A DNA stretch of 64,000 nt from Phocoena phocoena. Lineage: Eukaryota; Chordata; Mammalia; Artiodactyla; Phocoenidae. Positions 10,379 through 21,509 of this stretch are shown here, one piece after another. Position numbers and translations under genes: made by a program. Under the pieces are notes generated by a model that was not told the origin of the DNA, ran no database searches, and saw only the letters and a program-made list of their open reading frames with translations. Where the stretch lies: assembly GCF_963924675.1 (NCBI RefSeq), contig NC_089238.1:28005815-28069814 (forward strand). The letters run 5' to 3'. Each line of letters opens with the position of its first letter. The stretch's first letter is position 1.

Positions 10379-11744
10379 GTGAGAAAGTCAGAAGCATGCT
10401 GGGGTAGGGGGGTGGGGGGGTCTCAGTGTTCTCAAGGGGAGGGGCGGAGAAGGGTCCCCAGAGGGTGAAGCCTCCTGCAGCCGGCTCGTGAGTGATTGGC
10501 ACCTAGGTTTAATGGAGCTGGCTTTGGGGCACACTGCCATTTCAACAGATGGGCACGTGGGTAGATAGCCAACAGATAATGTGTGAGCAACAAATGTGTT
10601 TGTTGAGGGCAGTTTTCCCAGGCAGGAGCATCAAAAGAGGCTCCCCCTGAGTCTCCACGCCTGGGCTCCTCTTCTGTTTGAAAAATCTAATAGAGGCTGA
10701 GATCCCAAACACTGGGCAGGGGCCTCCACCACCGTTATCTAATTCCTGCGGGAGAGAGAAAGGGGTGGCTCCAGGGAGCACAGGGAAGGATGCCCCCAGG
10801 GGGCAAAATGATGCCAACTCCTATTCTCAATGAAGGGAGGGGTGAGGTTGGACACAAAGAAGATCCCCACGGGTTTGTCTATACTTTTCCTCTTATAGCT
10901 GAGAAATTGCGAAAACCCACTTACGACACTCAGGTAGCCATGATGGGTTTTTGAGGAAGAATGGGAAACGTGCAAAACATTGGCAACTGCTGTAGGATCT
11001 TCTCCCTGGGAAATAAGAAGCTCTATCTTCACGAGGTACAAGATATGGAAATCATGACTAGTGTCCAGACATAAGAAATGCACAGCTCATGTGCAGACAC
11101 TGCCTTATCTTGTGTCATGGGAGACCCCACGAATTGATTACAACGTATTTAGTATTTTCTCATGATCCCAAGGTAGGGCTTCAGATCTTTTAAAATGTAT
11201 TCTCCAGTACATTCACAGGGGGAAAACACAGAAGTATATATACTTGAGAAATCTCCCTCCCACCCCGGATCCCCAGCTACCCAGTTCCCTTCCCCAGACT
11301 GGGACCAGGGTGCTCAGGCTCAGAATCTTTTGTGAGACAACATTCAAGGCAACTGACAGCTTTGAGGGGATGTGGCACAGGAGGTGATACTGATTTCCCA
11401 TTCAGAATCTAGTCTTTTGATTTCAGAAAAGTGGCCCAGAAAAATATTCCTAGCTTTAGTCTCTGTCCCCCAGTGGTCAGCTGGGACAGAGAAGACTTGG
11501 CTTCGGGGCAATGATTAAATCTATGATAACAATTTTGGGCACTTCTGTGTCCACAATACCCCGAGGAAAGTCTGGGCTTCCCAGAGGCTGAGACCCCCAG
11601 TGCAGGATCAATACCGCTGGGCAAGTCTTTGCTGAATAGACCTTCTCATGGACTGAGTCCTTCTCCTGTGGATGAGGGTCGGATGCCAAGCTGGAACATT
11701 TCACTGGGCTGTGGATGTTGACAAAGCCTTGAGAAAGCAAGGGA
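10379..11744. other. Unassigned sequence with a G-rich patch
   Basis: No gene or repeat recognised. 10398-10447 holds runs of G (ggggtaggggggtgggggggtc and later aggggaggggcgg) that could form a quadruplex on the plus strand. Confidence 0.4.
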
Positions 11745-11870
11745 GAGAAGAGCAAGCACTGGCCTGGGAATCAGAAGAATCGAGGCTCTTCTTCCCATTC
11801 TGGTATCTCTTAGTTGTGGGACCTTGGGGGTGCCACTTCCCACTTCTGGTATAAAATGAGGGGGCTGCCC
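11745..11870 (+). mobile_element. MIR SINE relic
   Basis: 'gcctgggaatcagaagaatcgaggctcttcttccc..tctcttagttgtgggaccttggggg..cacttccc' follows the tRNA-related and core parts of MIR. Confidence 0.6.
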
Positions 11871-11904
11871 TGTTGAAGAGAAGGAGCAGGGTGGTTGCAT
11901 CCAT

Positions 11905-12145
11905 GGACTTTAGATCCAGGCCTTCTAGGTGGGAATCTCGTCTCTAGCACCCACCAGCCTTGTGACCCTGTGTGAGGCACATAAGCTCTCCTAACCTTCG
12001 TGTTCTCCTAAGTAAAGGGAGGATAATAATTGTACCTCCCTCCTGGGGTTATTACGAGAATTAAATGGGCTTCCAATCCACTTAAACTGTGGGGCATAAT
12101 GCATAACACATGGTACACACTCAATAAATGTTCACTATTATTACT
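11905..12145 (+). mobile_element. MIR SINE, near full length
   Basis: 'ggactttagatccaggccttctaggtgggaatctcg', 'accagccttgtgaccctgtgtgaggcacataagc', 'ggataataattgtacctccctcctggggttattacgagaattaaatggg' and 'gtacacactcaataaatgttcactattatt' cover almost the whole MIR consensus. Confidence 0.85.
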
Positions 12146-12590
12146 TTATGATGACTTTCAAAGGTAGCCGTAGATAGTAAAGGGAGTAGACTGAGGAACT
12201 AACTACCTATTTATATGCCAATACTACTGAAGACAAGCAGTTACTAAGTAATTTGAAACTTCTCAATTTGCTACTGCTGCCACCCATGCCCTCCAACGGT
12301 AGTAACATTCATTGTAAGTCAATGATTCAGTTTAGAGACATCGATGGTAGTAACCTGCTTCCACCAAAATAAAGCTTCAAAATCACTTAGGCTAAAAGAG
12401 AAATAAGAAAATGTCCATAGGGAAGCCAGGCATTGGAGTCTTTCATGCTGAAGATGGGGTCATGGCTTTTGTCCTAAGTAGGCAAAATATGGAAGATCTG
12501 TCTGGTGGTAGGAGGGTGTGGTCCCCGTGTTATCAAAGTAGTACTAGACCTCCCTTAAGAAATTTCCCTGAGATATGTCATCAGTGCCTC
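12146..12590. other. Unassigned sequence
   Basis: No gene or repeat recognised in this 445-bp gap between the MIR and the MLT1 LTR. Confidence 0.4.
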
Positions 12591-13041
12591 TGCTATGAGT
12601 TGAAATGCGTCCCCCCAAAAGATATGTTGAAATCCTCACCCTCAGTACCTGTGACTACGATCTTATTTGGAAATGGACATGTAATCTGGTTAGGATGAGG
12701 TCATACTGACTTGGGGTGGGCCCTCATCCAATATAACTGGTATCCTTATGAGAAGAAAAAAGACACAGACACACAAGGAGAATGTCATGTGCTTATGGAG
12801 GCAAAGATTAGAGTGATATGTCTTCGAGCCAAAGAATGCCAAGGATTGCTGGCAAACACCAGAAGTTAAGAGGAAGGCATGGACATACTTTCACCTAGAT
12901 TCTTCAGAGAGAGTGTGGCTCCATCAGTGCCTTGCTTTCAGACTTTGGCCCTTAGAACTGTGGAGAGAACAAATTTTTCTTGGTTAAGCCATCCAAGTTT
13001 GTGGTATTTTGATACAGCAGCCCTGGGAAACTAATATAGTC
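12591..13041 (+). mobile_element. MLT1-type LTR (ERVL-MaLR), about full length
   Basis: Starts 'tgctatgagttgaaatgcgtccccccaaaagatatgttgaaatcctcaccctcagtacc' and ends 'ttggttaagccatccaagtttgtggtattttgatacagcagccctgggaaactaatatag'. The length of about 450 bp fits a solo LTR. Old and non-coding. Confidence 0.88.
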
Positions 13042-13194
13042 TGATTATGGTCAAGTTGGAGGTTTGGGGAAAAAAATCAAGGAAGGACAGGAAACATATA
13101 TAACTATCCTCATTTGAACATATTGAGATAATTATGCCTGGAAGGATTATGTCACCAGTGTCCCACTAATCTCATTCCCATTTCAGGGTCCATC

Positions 13195-13510
13195 TTGCTG
13201 TCCTCACCCTGGAAATCTTTTGTCCCAGATCTTACCATGTAACCTCTCTTCTTGCACTCAGCTTTTCTTCCTCAGAGAGGCTTTCATGGACCATCCACAC
13301 TACAGTAACCCAAGCCTCTTGGCATTCTTTATCATTTTTTTCTGTTGAGTCATTTCAAAACACTATACTGTATGCAATTCCTTGCCTATTTGGCTTGCCC
13401 CACTCCACTGCGGCAGGATGTGAATACGTCGAGAGAGGGAACGGATTGCCTTGGGCCCCACTCTCTGCAGCACCCAGAGTAGAACCTGGTTTGTAACAGG
13501 CACACGATCC
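13195..13510 (+). mobile_element. L2 3' end relic
   Basis: 'tcttcctcagagaggctttcatggaccatccacactac' is the typical L2 'cctcagagaggccttccctgaccaccc' motif. The downstream segment 'acgtcgagagagggaacggattgcc..cagagtagaacctggtttgtaacaggcac' corresponds to the tail. Confidence 0.65.
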
Positions 13511-14004
13511 CATAATCCATCACATCTAAGATGACCTCGATTGCAAGATGCATCGTTATTGTGTGCCTCTAAGAAAGAAGAAGATGCTGCTAATGAAACT
13601 CTGGCCAGACAATGACTGAGAGGCACATCCCAACCCAGAGATGTTACATTACGGGGGGAAAAAATTCATGTCTTGGATGCAAAGACATACGGTAAATGTT
13701 TCAATAACAATGACTTCAATAGCAATTGGAGAAATCTCTTGACCCCCGTGAAGACCCACACAAGTTACTGTGCTGACCCTGGGTGTGGTCCCAAGGCTAT
13801 GAAGGTCCCACACATGCAGAGCGGAGGGGGAGAGCAGGATGGGTGCTAGGACCTGTGGGTAGGGACCAATGTGTCTGTAACAAGGGAACTTCTGGCCACT
13901 TCCAAAGCTCATGACGACATCCCTGAACTTCAGAATCCCAGCATAAGGTCGTGTGGCCTCTTGAATTTCACAACTTATGTTTGATAGCACTTCCCAGCCT
14001 ACAA
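13511..14004. other. Unassigned sequence
   Basis: No gene or repeat recognised. A 113-codon minus-strand open frame (13649-13990) lacks splice-site support and known motifs. Confidence 0.4.
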
Positions 14005-14165
14005 CACACTTTCACAAGGATTCCCACATTTCCTTCCACCTCACAACAACCCTTTAAGGCAGGTAAGGGAACTGAGGTTAAATGACTCACTCAAGGTCAC
14101 ACGGATAATTAGTGCCATAGCCAGGACCTGAACAAATTCTCCTAATGCCGTGTCGAGACACCCAA
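14005..14165 (-). mobile_element. MIR SINE relic
   Basis: 'cctcacaacaaccctttaaggcaggtaagggaactgaggttaaatgactcactcaaggtcacacggataattagtg' is antisense MIR. Confidence 0.8.
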
Positions 14166-15250
14166 TTGACTCTAGTGCCTAACTCAAGCTAACTACAGAG
14201 CTTGCTAACTACAAATTCTAGTATTCAACAGAATTGAATTGAAATGAATTCAGCCGATGAACATTCTGGAAGATTCCAGAAAAGTATGAACATGCGTTTG
14301 TGTGCCCTTGAAAGAATCATCTAACCACGGCATTCCTGACTCACCTGTTAGAGGCCCTCCAGCCATCATGTCTCCCATTTTGGTTCCAAAGTCCTTCATG
14401 TAACTGAGCTATTGAGCCAGCGGGAGAAAAAGTCTGAGCTCCTTTGGGGGTGCGTTTTGGAGCAGTTTGCTGTTTTCTTAAAGCTTGGAGAAGAGTAAGC
14501 GGTAATCAATAGTGAAATCTGCCCGAATCTCGGAGGCTCAATGAAGGTGATTTTGAAGCACATCTCAGAGCTTGATTTTCTGTTATTTAGTGCCAAAAGT
14601 TATTACCTCAGCTGCAGTGCAATGTCTAATTTATACCAAATTGTTAGCTGAAATCTATTAAAGTTTATTAGCACCGTCTCAGAATACAGTAACATCTCAC
14701 TGGTTCTGCTCCTGTTTAAATTGACCAGCTGGTTTAACTCTATTAGCTTTGAGGCTGAGATAAACTCGAGTCCATGGGAGCCATCCACGGCACCAGGGGA
14801 GAATGAATACAGATGAGGCTCGGGGTATTTGGGGTGTTAGCTGTTACCAAATTGCTACAGGCTTCATCTCTCTGGATGCAGCCGCGACCCTATTATTCCA
14901 TTACCAGTGGAATGGGGAGCCCTTCTCAGAATTCAGAAAGCAGCTGTCAGTGTGATGGAGTTTCCAGCAGAGAGGGAGGCATTCCTGGAACTGGAAGGCT
15001 GACAGCCCACAATAGTGACTTGGAGGAACTTGGATTGCCTGAAACTGATTTTTCAAGACATTTCCCCGTTGCCTGCAAATCTGGGACTTCTAGAAGGGTA
15101 CTTCCAGTTGGACTGAGGGAAGATTGAAGATCTAATGTTACCAGTGGAGAGATGCTCTGACCTTGGGTCCATCCTACCTGTCCTCAGGGTCAAGACCTCA
15201 AAGAAATCAGACAATGAACACACGGAAACATTTAACTAGGGGCTGAATGG
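14166..15250. other. Repeat-poor block, possible conserved non-coding element
   Basis: About 1.1 kb without any recognised repeat, in a window otherwise dense in them. 14400-14790 is AT-rich with homeodomain-like cores (ggtaatcaatag, gtctaatttat, ctattaaagtttattag). 'Conserved' is inference from texture only; no alignment was possible. Confidence 0.3.
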
Positions 15251-15298
15251 TACTCTGGAATGTACTCTATAACGTACTCTGGAATGTAATCTAGAATG
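15251..15298. repeat. 12-bp tandem repeat, 4 copies
   Basis: Units tactctggaatg, tactctataacg, tactctggaatg and taatctagaatg tile 48 bp exactly. Units 1 and 3 are identical. Confidence 0.9.
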
Positions 15299-15389
15299 GC
15301 ACACGGTGTTTGGTTATTCTGAACTCCCTGGAGAAATGAGAATCTTAGCCTTAAAAGCCACCCAGATCTGGTGTGAAAACTGACTTCTT

Positions 15390-15540
15390 TGCTTACTGCC
15401 TGCACAATCGTGAACAAGTGACCTAAACATTCTTGGTCCTAGTTTCCTCTTCATAAAATGGTTTGGGGGAGGGTTCGGGCGTTGTACACTCAGTGTTCAG
15501 TACAGGCACCCAGGAAATACATAATCAACATTAGTTTCTT
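15390..15540 (+). mobile_element. MIR SINE relic
   Basis: 'ttgcttactgcctgcacaatcgtgaacaagtgacctaaac..ctagtttcctcttcataaaatgg...caggcacccaggaaatacataatcaac' follows the MIR core and tail. Confidence 0.65.
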
Positions 15541-15639
15541 TATCTTTCCCTCTGCTTAGCATTGTACAGCCATTGAGTCCATTATATTTTCATTTTGCTC
15601 ATAATATTCATCTAAGCTCCCTTATTCAAGTCTGAAAAG

Positions 15640-15785
15640 AACCCAAAAAAGTAGGTGGAGCAGGAATTGATAGCCCTGTTTTACCTGAGCGAAAGCCCTT
15701 GATTCAGCAAGGTAAAGAGACCCACCCAATGTCATATGGTTAATGTAGAATGAGGTAAGAAGGCGAGGCTCCTAAGTCCTCCTCC
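15640..15785 (-). mobile_element. MIR SINE relic
   Basis: 'gatagccctgttttacctgagcgaaagccc..ggtaaagagacccacccaatgtcatatggttaatg' is a diverged antisense MIR. Confidence 0.5.
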
Positions 15786-15911
15786 AACGTTCCCTGTACC
15801 TCCCCATGTGGTCACTGTGCCCCAGCGTCCTGTAAGGGACATGTGCTTCAGAAAAAAACAACTAGCACACCACACCCCAAGCCTATGTGAGGGCCAGAAC
15901 TGCATTGTCTC

Positions 15912-16161
15912 ATATAGAAAACAAATTTATGGTTACCAAGGAAGGGGGGTAGAGGAAGAAATTAGGGGTATGGGATTAACAGATAAAAACTACTATACAT
16001 AAAATAGAGGAGCAACTAGGATTTACTGTATAGCACAGGGAATTATATCCAATATCATGTAATAACCTATAATGCAATATAATCTGCCAAAAAAATCAAT
16101 CACTTTGCTGTACCCCTGAAACTAACACAATGTTGTACATCACCTATACTTCAATTAAAAA
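15912..16161 (+). mobile_element. L1 3' end
   Basis: 'ttatggttaccaaggaaggggggtag', 'gtatagcacagggaattatatccaatatcatgtaataacc' and 'atcactttgctgtacccctgaaactaacacaatgttgtacatcacctatacttcaatt' give the L1 3'UTR up to its tail. A SINE is inserted at the A-rich end. Confidence 0.85.
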
Positions 16162-16175
16162 AACAAGAACTGAGT

Positions 16176-16310
16176 CCGCCTGCCGATGCAGGGGACACAG
16201 GTTCGTGCCCCGGTCCGGGAAGATCCCACATGCCACGGAGCGGCTGGGCCCGTGAGCCTTGGCCGCTGAGCCTGCACGTCTGGCCCGCATACTGCAAAAA
16301 AAAAAAAAAA
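16176..16310 (+). mobile_element. CHR-family SINE, 5'-truncated
   Basis: Begins inside the element at ccgcctgccgatgcaggggaca and ends in 17 A. Flanked by the identical 14-bp duplication aacaagaactgagt at 16162-16175 and 16311-16324. The first ~45 bp, including the tRNA-like A box of the pol III promoter, are missing, so the copy should be transcriptionally dead. Confidence 0.92.
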
Positions 16311-16324
16311 AACAAGAACTGAGT

Positions 16325-16929
16325 TGTCTCAGAGGCAGCAGAAACAAAGTGCTCAATGGCTTAGAAACACCTAGAACACTGCTCAGAAGGTAGCAGGTGC
16401 TCATTCCGTGTTCACTGAATGGCTGCACTGAGGACCCCAAGCTACATTCGCTCTATCAGGATCTCCAGAATGGAAGTGGGAAGAGGGTACGCAAGAAGCT
16501 ATGTTAAATAAGGTGCAGAGTGGGAAGACGGTAGAAAGACCTCAGAGTTTCCTAAGTACATGACCATGGTCATTCAATGAGCACACCTAAAGTACACTCT
16601 GTTCTGAATCAAGGGCAGCCAGGCCAACAGGAGTGGGGAAGAGAAGGCCCCTGGGGTGCTGGGCTGGTGGTGCCCGAAGGGCAGAGCTCTGGAGGGGCAG
16701 AGTGAGTCAGTCCCAAGTCACACACCCTCTACCCAGCCCCTGACACCAAGCGTCCAGCACTTGACCCTCCTCAAGACCCCTTGAATGTTTTCAAGATAAT
16801 GCGTGTCCCTGGTACTTAGCAAGCAGCTTTTCTGTGTTAAGTGGAGGATGTCTAATAAAGCAGGTGTTGTTAGCTCCACTTTACAGCTAAGGAAAATGAA
16901 ACCAAGAAAATGAGCCCAGTGGAAAGACT
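16325..16929. other. Unassigned sequence
   Basis: No gene or repeat recognised in this 600-bp gap. Confidence 0.4.
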
Positions 16930-17740
16930 TCATTCCTTCCCCAATATTAATTAAACAATTTAGCATCTACTCTATGCCAGCACTGTCCTAGGTGTGTGGG
17001 ACAGCACGATAAACAGGGCAGACAGGGACTCTGCCCTCCCAGGGGAGGAAGACAGACCCCAAGAGGAAAGTCCACCCACATCACACAACTACATCGCGGT
17101 GTGATGAAGTTTAACAAAAGATGGAGACAGAGAGCGATGTTTAGGGGGAATTTAATCTAAGTAGGGTAATCAGAGATGGTCTACCTGAAAATTAGGGATT
17201 TACGCTGAGATCTAAAGGATTATAAGAAAACAGAGAGAGAAGAGTTGACTGGTGGAAACAGCAGCAAGAGTGTTCCAGGTAGAGAAAAAGCCCATTCAAA
17301 AGCCTGATGTAGAGAAGGGTTGGGGCAGTTTGAAGAACAAAAGTGAAACTCAGGGCCTGGATCATGGGGAAGGAGAGGAAGTGAGGTGGGGATAGAGCTT
17401 GAGAGTTAGGTTGAAGCTGGGTCACACACAGCTTGGTTGGTCATCATGGGTTTTATTTTAAGTAAAATTGGAACCCCAGTGGAAGGGTGTTAAACAAGGA
17501 AGTGACATGATTAATTTACAATTTAAGAAGATCACCGTCTGTGGCAGGGTGAAGAATGAATGGGGAAGGGGTCCAAGAGTGGAAGCAGATTGGCTGGTTG
17601 AGATGCCTTTTCAGTTGGGGCAGGAGATGATGGTGGCTTATTTTGGGCTGATAGAAACCTCGGAGGAGACTTGGCCAGAATCAGAGACAGCTAGGGCTAC
17701 AACCAGAGCTAGAGACCAGGTCTCCAGAGTGTCCAACTGG
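16930..17740 (-). mobile_element. Long L2 3' region
   Basis: Antisense LINE2 over about 800 bp: tail ('agcatctactctatgccagcactgtcctaggtgtg'), then 'gggactctgccctcccagggg', 'gagtgttccaggtagagaaaaagcc', 'gttttattttaagtaaaattggaaccccagtggaagggtgttaaacaaggaagtgacatgatt' and 'gggcaggagatgatggtggctta'. The order agrees with the recalled L2 consensus. Confidence 0.7.
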
Positions 17741-18397
17741 ATCTGCTAAATTGACTATGCTCTGCTGGTGCACAGGGCAAAGGGAGAAGATTGGCAAGAG
17801 AAATGGAAAGGTTGTTAGGAGAATTCATCTAGAACACTGTGCTCACACCAGAGTCCACAGCCCCTGAGTGTCCACACACATTATTCTCTCCAAAAAAATT
17901 TTCATTGTCACATGCAACCTCAATGACAAGCGAAAAGTAATCAATAGGAACAGACTGTGGATCATTTGGATGGCCACCTTCTAATGGAGTTCAACCACAC
18001 TATTTCAGAAAAGACCTTTGCATTTTTTATTGACCATCATGCAGGCTCCAAGTACTACTTACTACCTTTTCTCTCTGTAGAAAAGAATACAGGAGAACTC
18101 AGTGCATACATTTTCATATGAGACGGTAAATTCAAGCCAAGAGATGAGAAAGAGAAGACAGATAGTATTGTTGGTAGCTTAGGTCTCCTACCCCAGGAGA
18201 GCCTGCACAAAAGCCCAAAGTATGACAACCGTATTCAAAGATGGGAATCCATTTCGGCCAAACAACATGTTCCATCCTATTTATTGAATAGTTTTAGTTT
18301 GAATCTGCAATGATGTTTATATTTAATATCGAATTTGTTTTGGCTTCACAACTGACTAAAACAATAAGCACAAGGAGATTGTATTTGATTTTACATT
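17741..18397. other. Unassigned sequence
   Basis: No gene or repeat recognised. Confidence 0.4.
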
Positions 18398-18414
18398 CAT
18401 ATATATTAACCTTT

Positions 18415-18611
18415 GGGCTTCCATGGTGGCGCAGTGGTTGAGAGTTCGCCTGCCGATGCAGGGGACACGGGTTCGTGCCCCGGTCCGGGAAGATCCCACA
18501 TGGCGTGGAGTGGCTGGGCCTGTGCGTCCGGAGCCTGTGCTCGGCAACGGGAGAGGCCACAACAGTGAGAGGCCCGTGTACCGCAAAAAAAAAAAAAAAA
18601 AAAGCACCCAA
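18415..18611 (+). mobile_element. CHR-family SINE, full-length short form
   Basis: Starts gggcttccatggtggcgcag at its head and ends ggcccgtgtaccgc plus 19 A. Flanked by an identical 17-bp duplication (catatatattaaccttt) at 18398-18414 and 18612-18628. Eight bases, gcacccaa, lie between the poly(A) and the second duplication. The pol III A-box region is present. The perfect duplication suggests a fairly recent insertion. Confidence 0.95.
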
Positions 18612-18628
18612 CATATATATTAACCTTT

Positions 18629-20369
18629 AATAAAAATACTTTATGCTCTCATTGGGATCTATGAAGATTACTTTCCTCTAAAAAGAGTCTACCTATGACT
18701 CAAGTTTGAGAAATCCTGTTCTCAACCAAATGAAAATTAAGCAATGGTCTGCCCTATTCTAGACTACAAGACATTTTTTGGCATGAGAGAAAAGGAGTAC
18801 CAGACATAGCAATCCTCTGTCCTTCCTGGTACAACTCCCCAAAGGTGCAAAATCTACTGAAAGTTCAGTTTAAAGAACGAGCTTCAATGCTATTAACTTA
18901 TTATTGTATTCCCCCATTACAGTGGGTATAGGTTCTACCTTTTAGGATGAAAAGCAAGTTACTATCCTCACACCCCCTTAAGAAGAAGTCAAGGGCCATG
19001 TTCCACGAAAACTGCATATCTGTAAACCTAACCCTTGCATTCGGTGTAGAGAGCCATTCAGGTTATTGAGAGGTCAGCAGGTACTGAGACCATCAGACTC
19101 TCCTTCCCCTTCTCAACCTCCGATGAAGTCTTCAGCATTCTTTACATCTTTTCTTTTCCTCCTCCTTTTGGTTGCCTGCTTTCTAGTTGAATTCTCCTAA
19201 GATAAAAGTGCCTATAATGTAGATACGCTATGTACACATCGTTAGAACATTAAGAATAAGGCACAGGGGAATGTTAGCTTTTGATGAAGGAGAGAAGGGC
19301 AATGATGCTATGTGTTATTCTCTATGTGGCACCCAAGGCATTCAAGGTGAGGTGAGGACCCTGGGGCTCTGGGCTGGATATTTTTAGAAAGAGACACATA
19401 ATTTTTACCCAAGACTCGCACCAATGGAAGGTACCATTCCTTAGCTGTCTGATTAGGGATAAAGAAATCTTAGCACCAAAAAAAATGGAGGCTGCTCACT
19501 GGAGGACACAGACCAGGACAGGGAGGCTGGGATAGAGAGTGCAGATGACTGCTGATGTCTTGACTGTGTGTCTCTTTTCACCCAGTTCCGGGATGGAATG
19601 GTCCCATCAAATTCCAGAGAGGATAAAAGCCAGGTGTGTTAGCCCAGGGAGGGGAATGGCTACTGAAATAGATTTCCTTTGCTTTGCTTTGTGCATCACT
19701 ACTGACCTCTATCATCCCCCATTTGCAAGGCACACAGAGCACATCCCTGCCCCATTGCTTTTTAGGTAAACATTAAACAGCACTGCGCGTGGAGGACAGC
19801 CAAAGTGTCTGATAATTTGTCAGCAGTGGCAAACCTGAGTATTTCCATGCGATGCAAATTGCTTTGGCTTCCACACTGCTCCTGTCGCGTCAAGTGCTGA
19901 TGGTAAATAGCCTTCCTTGGGATCACTATCAAGTATGCATTTTAACCACATTAATTTACGACGTGTCATCCCACTTTACGTTGTGCTACCTGACTTATTC
20001 ACAGAGCTGGCCCTCTGGTGACTGATGTTTATTCATTCTAATCACCGTACTTGCCTGAGATTTTTAGGTTAATGGGACCCGGACTGGAAAAAGATTGTGT
20101 GCAGGGTTGTTCACGTGGGACTCATTCATGATAAAGACAGCAACACCTTCTGAAAAATCTATGTCTTTGTGGCTGGGGAGTGGAGAGGGAGGAGGCCACT
20201 GGTGGGGGCTGAATCAAATCAATTTCCTCACCTAAGGACTTCCTGAGACCTGCACATTGAGGAAGCAGCAGTAGCAACACCAACAGTGCAGATCTCCTTA
20301 TGGTAATTTACATTTTTCAAATCTCTTCCTATCTATTGTTCTCACAATAACCCTGTAAGGTAAACGTGG
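18629..20369. other. Unassigned, mostly single-copy sequence
   Basis: About 1.7 kb with no clear gene or repeat. 18698-18725 ('actcaagtttgagaaatcctgttctc') resembles the end of a hAT/MER5-like element. 19790-20130 is a repeat-free block listed separately. Confidence 0.4.
19790..20130. promoter_or_regulatory. Possible conserved non-coding element
   Basis: Repeat-free and balanced in composition. It contains a perfect POU octamer ATGCAAAT at 19852-19859, homeodomain-like cores (acattaatttacg) and at about 20007-20024 the partial CTCF-like word tcaccagagggcca on the minus strand (11 of 14 core positions by eye). The enhancer role is inference. Confidence 0.25.
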
Positions 20370-20560
20370 AGGGTGGCTTAAGAGTATGGGATCTGGGCAC
20401 TGACTGATGGGATTGCAACTTGGCTTTCCCACTTACTACCCAAGTGACGTTGGGCAGGTTACTCAACCTTTCTGGGCCTCAATTTCCTCATCTTTAAAAT
20501 GGGCACAGCAATCATAATTACTACGCAGAGTTGTTACAGTAAAATGCAGAACCGAGTTGG
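20370..20560 (+). mobile_element. MIR SINE, well preserved
   Basis: 'agtatgggatctgggcactgactgatgggattgcaacttggctttcccacttactacccaagtgacgttgggcaggttactcaacctttctgggcctcaatttcctcatctttaaaatggg' covers most of the MIR consensus. Confidence 0.88.
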
Positions 20561-20929
20561 CACGTGGATTATGGTAGTTCACCAGTGGTCTCGGTCCTCT
20601 TCCTCCACACACGTGGAAGGACTGCCTTTTCCTATGCTGGACCTCAGGTGTGCCCACATGTCCACCTTCGGCCGATGAAATGAAAGTGGAAGAATATGCA
20701 TCACTGCCGAATGGCTGCTAGTGCGAGACGCTATGGTGCACCCATCCCCTGCTACAGGGACAGCAGAAGCCCACGCCACGATGGAGCCCCTGAGAGCTGA
20801 AGTCCTGGAGAAAGGAGATGTGGAGCAGAGCTCCAAGACAACTCACAATGGAGCATGAGTGAGAAATAACACTTTGTGATTATAAGGTTAATTTTTTTTA
20901 ACTGAAATATAATCCTACTTACCAAAGTG
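20561..20929. other. Unassigned sequence
   Basis: No gene or repeat recognised; short overlapping open frames on the minus strand lack support. Confidence 0.4.
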
Positions 20930-21050
20930 ATCTAGCAATGCTAAGTATCATTATCATCCTTATTTTTGTTTTACAGAAGAAGAATCTAATGCTCAGAGTC
21001 CTGGTCCCAACATGACACAGCAATGATGTGATGGAAGCGCAATGACGCCC
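20930..21050 (-). mobile_element. MIR SINE relic
   Basis: 'catcttatttttgttttacagaagaagaatctaatgctcagag' resembles the antisense MIR motif 'ccattttacagatgaggaaactgaggctcagag'. Confidence 0.5.
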
Positions 21051-21129
21051 CTGTTCTTAAAGTGGATACTAAGGGGAACACAACAGAAATAGAAATTTCC
21101 TGACACAGGGAGCACTTACTACACAGGTG

Positions 21130-21310
21130 CAAACAACAGGCTTCACTACTTCCTGGCTGCGCCTCAGTTTCCTCATCAGTAAATGGGAATAATAAAATAG
21201 TATCTAGTGTAGAATTAGATGAGATAATACATATAAGGTACTCAAAGAATTATCTGGAGCATACTAAGTGATCAATAATGTTAGCTATTATTATTACTGT
21301 TATTAATAAT
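21130..21310 (+). mobile_element. MIR SINE relic
   Basis: 'ctcagtttcctcatcagtaaatgggaataataaaatagtatc...gatgagataatacatataaggtactcaaagaattatctggagcatactaagtgatcaataatgttagctattatt' matches the 3' two-thirds of MIR. Confidence 0.8.
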
Positions 21311-21509
21311 ATAAAGGACCGATTACATTACAATCAATATCACCTGGTCTCATCAGTCTGTGGATACAAGCGGTTATATTTCTATAGATATGTAAGTAAG
21401 TAATAAAGCCAGACCAGAGGCTCCTAATTGCCTTCATGCTTGCCTCTTCCTTATCCTCGAATTTAATCCCCTTGTCTGCCTTCACGTGGCCAATTCCTCC
21501 TACTATTCA

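Noticed and set aside
10045..10407. 120-codon open frame beginning in the CA repeat
   Set aside because: The poly(Thr-His) part is a microsatellite. Only the splice-bounded part at 10276-10378 is kept as a weak candidate.
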